Below, piece by piece: positions 8,919-17,800 of a stretch of 64,000 nt of DNA. How positions within the stretch are numbered: the first letter of the stretch is position 1; every line of letters begins with the position of its first letter. The notes under the pieces are model-generated. The model ran no database searches and had not been told where the DNA came from. It saw only the letters and a program-made list of their open reading frames with translations. The DNA comes from Pseudomonas baetica (lineage in GTDB: Bacteria > Pseudomonadota > Gammaproteobacteria > Pseudomonadales > Pseudomonadaceae). The position numbers and the translations under genes are program-made. The stretch covers positions 34,288 through 98,287 of the forward strand of contig NZ_JAIHLQ010000028.1 in the NCBI RefSeq assembly GCF_019733355.1, written 5' to 3'.

Positions 8919-11693
8919 GTGCGCTGGCTCAGGATTGCCATAAGCTTCACCGTCACGCTGCTGACCTTGCTCTGCATGCTCCCGGCCCTGGCCGCACAAG
9001 GCAGTGGCTGGTCGGTTTTGCTTGATGATCAGGGCAATCTGCAACTGAGCGACATCCGCTCAGCCCGCTACACCAATCAATTCAGCCCCATCGACCTTGA
9101 CCGCCTCACGGCAGCCGAGCCCGATGGCGCGTTGTGGCTGCGATTCAGACTGGCGCCCGGCAAGCACGAACAAGTGCTGCGCATCTTCGCCCCTGACCTT
9201 TCACACCTCAATCTGTACGTGCTGGACGGCGACAAGCTGATCGAGCAACGCAACACCGGCAACGACCAGCCCCAGTCAGAACGGCCGCTGCCGAGCAGTG
9301 ACTTCCTGTTGCCGCTGCCCCAGAGCGACAAGCCCCTCGACGTTTATCTGCGGATGGTTTCCGACCATCAGTTGCGTCCGTACATCACCTTGCAATCAGC
9401 CGTGATGAGCGCGGCCAACCACAACCAGACGCTGCTCTACGGCCTGCTGTTCGGCTGCCTTGGCATGCTGATCCTGCACAATCTCATCCGCTACGCCTAC
9501 ACCCGCTCTCGCAGCAGTCTGTGGCTGGCGGTCTGCGAAGTTCTGCTCAGTCTGAGCCTGCTACTGTTGCTTAACCTCGCAGGTCCCTGGCTGCCGAACT
9601 GGCATGCGATCCAGACCCCGGGGGCTTATCTGGCGCTGCTGCTGACCGCCCCGGCGGGTTTGATGTTCGCCTATCGATTCTTCGCCCCGCTCGGCCCGCA
9701 CCCGCTGAATAAACTGTTGCTGGGCGACATTCTGTTCATCGTGATCTGCAGCCTGCTGCTGTTGTTCGTCAACACCCTGCCACTGAACATCATCACCTAC
9801 GCCTTGGTGGCCCTCGCTGGCCTGAGCATGCTGCTGGTCGGCTCCTACCATTGGCAGAAAGGTTATCGTCCGGCACGCCTGTTCGTCGCAGCAATGGTCG
9901 TGTTCAACATCGGCACGCTGATTATCCTGCCAGCGCTGCTGGGACTTACCCTGGTCGCCCCGCAAGGCCTGATCATGACCCTGATGGCGTTCATCTGTAT
10001 CAGCGGCCTGCTGATGAGCATCGCCTTGGGCGAGCGCCAGCGCAGCATTACCGAAAGCCGCTTCAGCATCAGCCGCGACCTGGCCGCCAGCAATGCCGAG
10101 ATCAACGCCAAGGCCGAATTCCTCGCCAAGATCAGCCACGAGATCCGCACGCCGATGAATGGCGTGTTGGGCATGACCGAACTGCTGCTCGGCACGCCGT
10201 TATCGGTCAAGCAACGCGACTACGTACAGACCATCCACAGTGCCGGTAACGAACTGCTGACTTTGATCAACGAGATCCTCGACATCTCCAAGCTCGAGTC
10301 CGGACAGATCGAACTCGATGACGTCCAATTCGATCTCAACGCCTTGATCGACGATTGCCTGAGCATCTATCGGGCCAAGGCCGAGCAACAGAACGTCGAA
10401 CTGATCAGCTTCATTCAGCCGCAAGTGCCACGGGTCATCAGCGGTGACCCGACCCGTCTGCGTCAAACGTTGCTGAGCCTGCTGGAAAATGCCCTGAAGA
10501 AAACCGATGAAGGTGAAGTGCTGATCGTCGTCGCTCTCGATGATCGCAGCGGTAAGCCACGCCTGCGTATCGCCGTACAAGACAGCGGCGCGCCAATGGA
10601 GCAGGAAGAGCGCGATGCACTGATGCACGCCGAACTGCACAGCAAGCATTTCCTCTCAGCCAATCGTCTGGGCGGTAATCTCGGGCTGGTGATCGCACGC
10701 CAACTGATCCGTTTGATGCAAGGCGAATTCGGTATCAAGAGCGGCGCCAATCAGGGCAGCACCTTGTGGCTGACCCTGCCGCTGGATCCCGACCGCCTCG
10801 AACACCCGACCTCCGATCTCGACAGCCCGCTGCAAGGTGCGCGGGTGCTGGTGGTCGACGATAACGACACCTGCCGCAAAGTGTTGGTGCAGCAATGCAG
10901 CGCCTGGGGTCTGAACGTCAGCGCCGTGCCATCAGGCAAGGAGGCGCTGGCCCTGCTGCGTACCAAGGCGCACCTGCGCGATTACTTCGATGTGGTGTTG
11001 CTCGATCAGAACATGCCCGGCATGACCGGCATGCAACTGGCGGCCAAGATCAAGGAAGACCCGAGCCTGAACCACGACATCCTGCTGATCATGCTCACCG
11101 GTATCAGCAATGCGCCGAGCAAGATCATTGCGCGCAACTCGGGGATCAAACGCATTCTGGCCAAACCGGTGGCGGGCTACACCCTCAAGACAACCCTGGC
11201 GGACGAACTCAACCAGCGCAACAAAGGCCAGGTGGTGTTCCAGCCACAAGTGGTCACCCCCGCCACGGCGGCGAAAGTGCCGAGCGACTTCCGCATCCTC
11301 GTCGCCGAAGACAACACGATTTCGACCAAAGTGATTCGCGGCATGCTCGGCAAACTCAACCTGCAACCGGACACCGCCAGCAACGGCGAAGAAGCGTTGC
11401 AAGCGATGAAAGCCCAGCGATACGACCTGGTATTGATGGATTGCGAAATGCCGATTCTCGACGGTTTCTCCGCGACGCAGCAATTGCGCGCCTGGGAAGT
11501 CAGCAACCAACGCATCCGCACGCCAATCGTCGCGCTGACGGCGCACATCCTTGCAGAGCACAAGGAACGCGCACGCCAGGCCGGGATGGACGGGCACATG
11601 TCCAAGCCTGTCGAACTGTCGCAGTTGCGTGAATTGGTCGAACATTGGGTCGCCCAGCGTGATCAGCAAAACCGGACGGCATCGACCTTCTGA
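8919..11693 (+). CDS. retS: RetS hybrid sensor kinase
   Basis: RetS is an inner-membrane sensor that binds GacS and holds back the GacA/small-RNA cascade, setting the balance between acute and sessile lifestyles. I chose the GTG at 8919 because gaaggg lies 8 bases upstream and the protein then begins with a signal peptide. It has 924 residues: periplasmic 7TMR-DISMED2 domain, a 7TMR-DISM seven-helix block (about 180-385), HisKA with H407 in FLAKISHEIRTPMNG, an ATPase domain and two receivers with D696 and D841. As I recall, PAO1 RetS uses H424, D713 and D858, a constant offset of 17. The ATP-lid boxes are degenerate (DSGAPM where DxGxG is usual). Confidence 0.95.
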   Translation: MRWLRIAISFTVTLLTLLCMLPALAAQGSGWSVLLDDQGNLQLSDIRSARYTNQFSPIDLDRLTAAEPDGALWLRFRLAPGKHEQVLRIFAPDLSHLNLYVLDGDKLIEQRNTGNDQPQSERPLPSSDFLLPLPQSDKPLDVYLRMVSDHQLRPYITLQSAVMSAANHNQTLLYGLLFGCLGMLILHNLIRYAYTRSRSSLWLAVCEVLLSLSLLLLLNLAGPWLPNWHAIQTPGAYLALLLTAPAGLMFAYRFFAPLGPHPLNKLLLGDILFIVICSLLLLFVNTLPLNIITYALVALAGLSMLLVGSYHWQKGYRPARLFVAAMVVFNIGTLIILPALLGLTLVAPQGLIMTLMAFICISGLLMSIALGERQRSITESRFSISRDLAASNAEINAKAEFLAKISHEIRTPMNGVLGMTELLLGTPLSVKQRDYVQTIHSAGNELLTLINEILDISKLESGQIELDDVQFDLNALIDDCLSIYRAKAEQQNVELISFIQPQVPRVISGDPTRLRQTLLSLLENALKKTDEGEVLIVVALDDRSGKPRLRIAVQDSGAPMEQEERDALMHAELHSKHFLSANRLGGNLGLVIARQLIRLMQGEFGIKSGANQGSTLWLTLPLDPDRLEHPTSDLDSPLQGARVLVVDDNDTCRKVLVQQCSAWGLNVSAVPSGKEALALLRTKAHLRDYFDVVLLDQNMPGMTGMQLAAKIKEDPSLNHDILLIMLTGISNAPSKIIARNSGIKRILAKPVAGYTLKTTLADELNQRNKGQVVFQPQVVTPATAAKVPSDFRILVAEDNTISTKVIRGMLGKLNLQPDTASNGEEALQAMKAQRYDLVLMDCEMPILDGFSATQQLRAWEVSNQRIRTPIVALTAHILAEHKERARQAGMDGHMSKPVELSQLRELVEHWVAQRDQQNRTASTF

Positions 11694-11715
11694 GTGGCCT
11701 TGTACATCGATTCGA

Positions 11716-12357
11716 TCAGATCTCGAGACTGCTCAAGTATTTAAGCGAACCCGTTATCACCGACTTTTTTACCTTTTCCCGAAACTGGGCGTAGTGAAGT
11801 GTGTTGAAGGTAATGGCTGCGAATTGCTCAACGCTTTCGCAGATCAGTGATTCATCCTCGGAGTACAGAAATCCGGGCACCTGACGCTCAATCTTGAACT
11901 GTCGAGAATAAATGCCCATCTCCACTTTGTTCGGCCCGCTCATGATGCAGGGGATCAATTGAAAGATACCCACACTGCCGTGAAGGCTGGTGGACTCGAA
12001 CACATCTCGCGCCGATGCGTTTCGCTCCATCGCCACTAGCGCACGACGCATTGGCTCGGAAAACGCCTCGCCCATGATGGTTGAGATCCGCTGCGCCCCC
12101 TGGCCGGCCATCAGATTGTTCTGCAAGGGCGGCAAGGTTTGCGGCTTCGGCACATCCCAACCGACAAACTTGAGTACGTTGCGGTAGTACTCGAACCAGT
12201 CACCCGATAGCCCATCTTCAAACGCCGCGCGCGTAGCCCTTTGTGCATAAGCGGTGCTCATGCAGATGTCATCTCGATGTGACGCCGGCAGGCCACCGGC
12301 AAATGACACAACGCTACCGCCCACCACCGCTGCTTGCGGTGTCATCGGATCCGTCAT
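11716..12357 (-). CDS. Unknown protein, third gene of a three-paralog operon
   Basis: I do not recognise the family. The 213-residue protein has no signal peptide or clear membrane helix. It contains an aromatic helical segment, AFEDGLSGDWFEYYRNVLKF (about residues 45-65), that lines up with NWYDAYVAVLDDF and QDWYLHFRKAM in the two genes upstream, so the three look like diverged paralogs. The C-terminal third is beta-rich (VEMGIYSRQFKIERQVPGFLY). Its start overlaps the preceding stop by 4 bases (ATGA), so it is operonic. It ends 22 bases from the convergent retS stop. It could be a small accessory virulence or competition factor, but nothing seen proves that. Confidence 0.75.
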   Translation of the reverse strand: MTDPMTPQAAVVGGSVVSFAGGLPASHRDDICMSTAYAQRATRAAFEDGLSGDWFEYYRNVLKFVGWDVPKPQTLPPLQNNLMAGQGAQRISTIMGEAFSEPMRRALVAMERNASARDVFESTSLHGSVGIFQLIPCIMSGPNKVEMGIYSRQFKIERQVPGFLYSEDESLICESVEQFAAITFNTLHYAQFREKVKKSVITGSLKYLSSLEI

Positions 12358-13055
12358 GATTCAATCTCCGTTGGCAAGGTCAACGTCGCAACATTGCCCG
12401 CGAACTTGCCTCCGACTTTCAAGGCAATCGCATCACGCGCAGGGCCGTAAAGGGTTTCGGAAAGATTTGCCCGAGCGTGATGCACGTAAACCAAACCTTG
12501 CAGATCACAAGTGGGGTGCGGCTGCTGGAATGGATTGGGGCTTAATACTCGTCGAGTTTTGAACTCGACATACGCACTGGTGATCGAGGTGGGAGATTTC
12601 GCGCATATCACCAGCAAACGCACATTCGCCAACGGCGCTGGCACTGCGGTCGATTCGGATTCAACTGATGCCTGCATGCAACGGCGCAGCAGTTGGAGCG
12701 CGGGATTGTCGCCCGGCAACTTTGCAATTCGCGCTAGAACCGTGGCGGTTATGCGGGCTTCACCCAAAGCACCGTTAGTCAACATAGCGGTAAACACGTC
12801 GGGCGCAAGTTCTTCTGCGTCGTGACTGAACTCCCATGTCTGTTTCGTCTTTTTTTGGCGCAACCAGAAGTCATCGAGAACGGCTACATAAGCGTCATAC
12901 CAGTTTATCCCGGTGGATTTTTCGACCTTTTTATTAGCCACCAATTGCGCAAGCAAGGTCGAGTTGAGCAGATCGTCGTAAGCCGCCACACCATCAGATT
13001 CAGGCACAAGCACAATGGAGTTACCAACAACCACCGTTAAGTATTCGTCGACCAT
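12354..13055 (-). CDS. Unknown protein, second gene of a three-paralog operon
   Basis: This 233-residue protein is not recognised. It begins MVDEYLTVVVGN behind a good ribosome site (agggtgatg). A beta-strand start is followed by LLAQLVANKKVEKSTGINWY (about 34-53), closely resembling FASLAANKKYPQEDQGQDWY in the upstream gene. The middle is helical and the end beta-rich (SAYVEFKTRRVLSPN), also matching the position of FVDVDIRNVKMYRG in that neighbour. Shared block order along the full length argues for gene duplication rather than chance. No signal peptide is seen. Base composition is visibly more AT-rich than retS. Confidence 0.75.
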   Translation of the reverse strand: MVDEYLTVVVGNSIVLVPESDGVAAYDDLLNSTLLAQLVANKKVEKSTGINWYDAYVAVLDDFWLRQKKTKQTWEFSHDAEELAPDVFTAMLTNGALGEARITATVLARIAKLPGDNPALQLLRRCMQASVESESTAVPAPLANVRLLVICAKSPTSITSAYVEFKTRRVLSPNPFQQPHPTCDLQGLVYVHHARANLSETLYGPARDAIALKVGGKFAGNVATLTLPTEIES

Positions 13056-13114
13056 ATCATCACCCTTGAATATAAAAGCGGGCAGTCGATATTCGACTGC
13101 CCTCCTGACACTCG

Positions 13115-13915
13115 TTAAATTTCGAACTCTTCGATTTTAGAAAGCGCATTCAGACCCAAAGCATTGCGGATATACTCGCGCGTTGCGTTGGCGACATCAT
13201 TATTCTTTTCAAATACTGTTTCGCCGCGGTACATCTTTACGTTGCGAATATCCACATCGACAAACAACACTTTGTCCGACGTGTTCCTGCGCAGAAAACG
13301 AACGGCACCGACAGCCATTTTGGGTACGCCGTTTACTTCGGTACAGGCGCCGGTGGAGATACCACCCACGCCGTTATTCAGAAGGTTTCGTTCATACAGC
13401 GTTAAAGCCGTCTCACGTTTGCTGAGGGCTGCAACTGCATCAGTTGCCACTTTCAGCATTAAGGCGCTAGTCGGACCGGGCACTGCGACACCCGCGAGCA
13501 CCGAGCCCAGAATCTCCAACACCAGTTTGTCCATCCGGACACTGGTGCCACCGACTTCAAGATCACTGTAGTAGATACTGGTAGGTGTCCAGCCCGTGGA
13601 GGTCATGGCTTTACGGAAATGAAGATACCAATCCTGGCCTTGATCTTCCTGAGGATACTTTTTGTTCGCCGCCAGGCTGGCGAAAAGAAAGGCATTTTGC
13701 GCATCGGTTCGATTTACCTCACTGAGGTTGCCCGTAAAGGACAAGATACCTTCACCCACGATAGAGCCTTTACCCGGCACTTCAACAGCATCCCCTGCGT
13801 TAATACCCGAGGTAAAAGTGCGACTATGAATAGCAGGCACTTGATCAACCTCATACTGCTGAATATCTTTCAAGCAGCTAGCAATAAAACCTTGTTGCAT
13901 TACTTGGTTACTCAC
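13115..13915 (-). CDS. Unknown protein, first gene of a three-paralog operon
   Basis: I place the start at a GTG (13915) because the minus strand reads aagga, six bases, then gtgagtaac, an ideal spacing; the frame is open further upstream but lacks such a site. The 266-residue product starts VSNQVMQQGF. It has the paralog block FLFASLAANKKYPQEDQGQDWY (residues split here as FLFASLAANKK then YPQEDQGQDWY), a hydrophobic helical stretch LEILGSVLAGVAVPGPTSAL and a beta-rich C-terminal part. Function unknown. The second gene begins 59 bases downstream. Confidence 0.75.
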   Translation of the reverse strand: MSNQVMQQGFIASCLKDIQQYEVDQVPAIHSRTFTSGINAGDAVEVPGKGSIVGEGILSFTGNLSEVNRTDAQNAFLFASLAANKKYPQEDQGQDWYLHFRKAMTSTGWTPTSIYYSDLEVGGTSVRMDKLVLEILGSVLAGVAVPGPTSALMLKVATDAVAALSKRETALTLYERNLLNNGVGGISTGACTEVNGVPKMAVGAVRFLRRNTSDKVLFVDVDIRNVKMYRGETVFEKNNDVANATREYIRNALGLNALSKIEEFEI

Positions 13916-14147
13916 AACGAATTCCTTATCATCATTTAAACAAGCCCTCATGAACTTGCGAAAACAACAATAACCAACCCACCAAGAAGGCACAAACTTA
14001 AACATGTAACACCAATTACCAAAACAAATAAAACAGCAACTAACAACCTAATAAAAAACAACGCCAAAGCCTCTATAAGACAATACCCACAAGTCCTTGA
14101 ACGACTGATAGACTTCTCCCTACACTCTACTGCTGCGAGCCAAGACC
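13916..14147. promoter_or_regulatory. AT-rich divergent upstream region of the three-paralog operon and marC
   Basis: These 232 bases are dominated by A-rich runs on the plus strand (aaacaaataaaacagcaact and similar) and stand out from the GC-rich surroundings. They must carry the leftward operon promoter and probably the marC promoter. I see no coding frame I trust. AT-rich DNA of this kind is a typical target for MvaT/H-NS-like silencers, an inference only. Confidence 0.4.
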
Positions 14148-14744
14148 ATGCTCCACGTGTTATTCAGCGTTTACCTGAAAATGCTGGTTCTCTACAGCCC
14201 GTTCTTCGTGCTGTCCTGTTTCATCAGCCTGACCCGTGGCTATTCGCGCAAGGAGCAACGCCGCCTGGCCTGGAAAGTGGCCGTCGCCACGCTGGTCTCC
14301 AGCGTTCTGCTGTACTTGTTCGGACGGGTGATTTTCGATGTGTTCGGCATTACTGTGGATGCGTTCCGCATCGGCGCCGGCAGCGTGCTGTTCATTTCGG
14401 CACTGGGCATGGCACAGGGTAAACCCGCAGTGCAGGCCGACAATGTGCAGCAGGATGTGACCATCGTCCCCCTGACCATTCCATTGACCGTCGGCCCCGG
14501 CACCATCGGTGCCTTGTTGGTGATGGGCGTCAGCCAGCCGCACTGGGACGATAAACTCACGGCGATCATGAGTATTGCGCTGGCCAGTTTTACCGTTGGC
14601 GTGGTGCTTTATCTGTCCAACCGTATCGAACGGATTCTCGGCGATCAGGGTTTGCAGATCGTCAGTCGCTTGATGGGATTGTTTGTTTGCGCACTGGCAG
14701 CGCAGATTATCTTTACCGGCGTTAAAGGGTATCTGGTGCACTGA
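14148..14744 (+). CDS. MarC-family integral membrane protein
   Basis: The 198-residue protein is almost entirely hydrophobic with about six predicted membrane helices. It carries the family landmarks ISLTRGYSRKEQRRLAWKVA and VPLTIPLTVGPGTIGALLV. MarC/SnatA proteins are inner-membrane proteins proposed to move small molecules such as amino acids; the original link to multiple antibiotic resistance has not held up. It sits between two accessory minus-strand loci and probably marks the old core backbone after retS. Confidence 0.85.
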   Translation: MLHVLFSVYLKMLVLYSPFFVLSCFISLTRGYSRKEQRRLAWKVAVATLVSSVLLYLFGRVIFDVFGITVDAFRIGAGSVLFISALGMAQGKPAVQADNVQQDVTIVPLTIPLTVGPGTIGALLVMGVSQPHWDDKLTAIMSIALASFTVGVVLYLSNRIERILGDQGLQIVSRLMGLFVCALAAQIIFTGVKGYLVH

Positions 14745-14820
14745 GCAGGGTTATCGACAACGTCTACCCAGCGAACGCCGAGCCCGCCAGTCGGCCCATT
14801 CCTGCCCGGCATCAAAAATA

Positions 14821-14853
14821 AAAAGGTCGCGAACTGATTGTTCGCGACCTTTT
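14821..14853. terminator. Bidirectional terminator between marC and the toxin gene
   Basis: Perfect 14-base arms (aaaaggtcgcgaac and its complement) surround a 5-base loop. An A-rich run lies on the left and a T-rich run on the right, so it can stop transcription from both sides. It lies between the convergent ends of marC and the giant toxin. Confidence 0.9.
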
Positions 14854-14875
14854 ATTTTTAGCCTGCCTCGATGTT

Positions 14876-17800
14876 TCAGACGAACTTTTGAATGACCCTT
14901 TCCAGTGTCGCAACCCCTTGATCGACTCTGGCTTGCGACAAGGCCTTCAGCCAATGCTCGACACCATGCATGTGGTACTGACCATCGATCCTGACACTTA
15001 TCTGCACTGGCACACCCGGCTCACCCTCATCGGATTTCACGTCCCGCACAATCAGGCTGTGAGCATTGTCCGGATCGGTGAACACCAGTTGCCCATCGAC
15101 CAGCGACATCATCAGCCGCTCGCTGGCGGCCATGTCCAGAACCAGTGTGCAAGCACTTGGCATTTGATCTCCTGAAGAACGCCGACTATCGACCACGATG
15201 CAGCTCAACCGCTGCCACGCTTGTTCCGACACCCGATAGCTCGACACCTGCGAACCGAAAGCCAGAATCAACTTGTCGACTCCGTCGGGTAACAGTTCCA
15301 TAACCTGCGCGATCTCACCGCTCAACTCGAGCGACAGGACGTCCTCCTCACGATGCGCATAGTTACCGGGCCCCCACGAACGATCGGCAGCGTCAGGGCT
15401 GAAGATCAGGCCGTCAATCGGGTCAAACAGCATCGGTATCGACGCCTGGCGAGTACCGAGAAACACCGCCCACTGCCCGTCGGCCCGCCCTGTAACAGCG
15501 AACAGGCGATCCAGTTCCGGCACGTAATACTGATAGCGATCCGCAGACTGCTCGACTTGCAGTACCGAGGCGTGGGATTGCCCATCCAGCAGCGCCTTCA
15601 AACGCGCCTGCAACTGTGCAGGAGTCTGCCCCTGAACCTGCGACCACTGATTCTCGACACTGACGATGCGGGCCGGCTGCTGGTCGAGCAGTTCCAGATT
15701 GATACCTTCGCGGGTGCGCCCTAGCAGACCTTGGCCATGTTTGAGCACCTGGACGAACGCCCATTGCGGCCAGACTTTTTGTACCAACGGCAGTTGCTCG
15801 GGAGACACCAGCCGCGTGCCATCGGCAAAAGCCTGGCGCAACGTCTCGAACTTGACCAGCGCCTGCCGGTAGAGCTGCCCCGCAGAAACATCCAGCAGCC
15901 AGGCGGCCTGTTTGTCAGGCGTCAGCCCCAGCAGTTCCAGCTCCTTGCCATCGGCGTTATCGACCAGCACTCCCTGCCCGTCAATGCACCACACAGCCAC
16001 GAAGCCACTGCCGGACACGTTGCTTAACCCGATGATCGGGAAAGGTGCACCTTTGTACGATTCGGCCAGCGCAGGTAGCGCGGTCAGCCAGTCTGGGTGC
16101 CTTTTCAGCCATTGCTGGCCGAGGCCGACAAACTCAAGAGCACCGTGTTTATCGATCTCCAATAGCCGGCCATCGGCCTTGGTGGCGATGTAGCGTTTAC
16201 CAGCCTGCGTGACCGCGATGACGTCCCGCTCAAGCACTTCGTTTCGATAAAAACCACCCGCCACTCCAGGCTCCACGCCTCGGCTGATCAGCCGGCTTTG
16301 CTTGCTGTAAAAGAGCATCGCGAAGTCATCAGGCTCATGCGGCATCAGCATTACCATGTCCCGGTCACTGCCCAGTTCCGCACGAAAGTACTTGCCGGTG
16401 CCACCCTCGCCAAGCCAGGCCTGATCGTGCAGTCCTTCAAGAATGTAGGCACAGGCGTGAACGAACAAGGCGGATTGCCAGGTGCTTATCCCGGCCATCA
16501 TGCCCGGTGTTTCATCCCTGAAAGGACGTGGCGCCGCGAAGTGATTGATCAGGGAAGCCCAGTACACGGCGCCCGGCTTGTTGACATAGTCGCGCGCAAG
16601 AGAAGAAGTCTTGATCCCCGTCAGCACCACGGTCCAATCCGCTATCCGGTAATGCAGCGTGACCTCGACCTCCGTCTGCTCAAGCATGCGTTGCGATATG
16701 CGCAGCGTACCGTCGGCATCCTGTGCGCAGCCGATGATCTTCGAACCACTCGCCGGGTTCATCAAACGAAAACGGTGAACGACTGTGCCGGTGACCGCAT
16801 CGACACACCATACCGTCGCGTGATCAGGGTGGTAGAACCAGGCATGTTGGGCGCCAGCACCACCGAGCACGATGCCCTCCCTGACAACAACCGGCAGATT
16901 GCGGGCGTACAACATTCGATCCCGCAGCACATCATAGAAAGCAGTGGTGAACACCGATCGCTCACCCGGAGTGAAAGGCACCTTGAACGCGTAAAGAGGC
17001 ACATACCCGGTCACCAATCGCTGCTCGTTTGCCCGTTTACGCAGATGTGCCAGAACCTGCGTCATGCTGCGACTGGCATCAAGCGTGATCGAGACCAGAT
17101 GCAATCTGAGGTCATTCCAGTCGATCCGGAACAACTCGCCCCCGGCCAGCTCAATAAACCCGTCGAAGTCATTGAGCACAATGCCGTCGACCTTCAGTTG
17201 GGGATCGTCGAAGGTCACGCGTTCGAGGCTGGCCCAAGGCGCGCGAACCACCCATTGAGCGCGCCCTTGCGGGAGCGTCACGGCGACAATCCCTGGTGTG
17301 AGCCAGATATGGTAGAGCCCGGTTTGAGCGGTGATCTGATAGGAAACCAGATTTCTCCACTCCGCCGGCAGCTCCGGCACCACTAACTGACGCACATGCT
17401 CGTCCAGTCGCACCTCGATCGTCGTCGGCTTATAGACGGGGTGCAGTTTGTAGAGAATGTGCGGAAACGGTGTGTTGACCGTGAAATAGAAACGCTGATG
17501 ACCATGCTCGTCGTACTCCAGCTTTTCGACTGCGCTGTTACGCAAATCCGGGTACCAGGTTTCAATGCTACCGCTGGCGTAATCCAGCAATGCCATGCCA
17601 GGCACAACGTACGACGCGAATGATGTCGGGACCTCGCTGCTAGCCCGTGGTTCATGCCATTCTCCGGGCATTGGCGTGTATGCAAAACCCGGTGTTCCGA
17701 GTTGGTATTCGTAACCGTAATAACAGATCGGCGTACACGGCAGCACGACCGTCTGGATATCGTCGGGCACGAGCCTGACCAGACCGATTAGCCCGGGCAG

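Noticed and set aside
14876..15900. CROP-type choline-binding repeats at the toxin C-terminus
   Set aside because: The tail is beta-rich but shows no regular aromatic-Gly repeat units.
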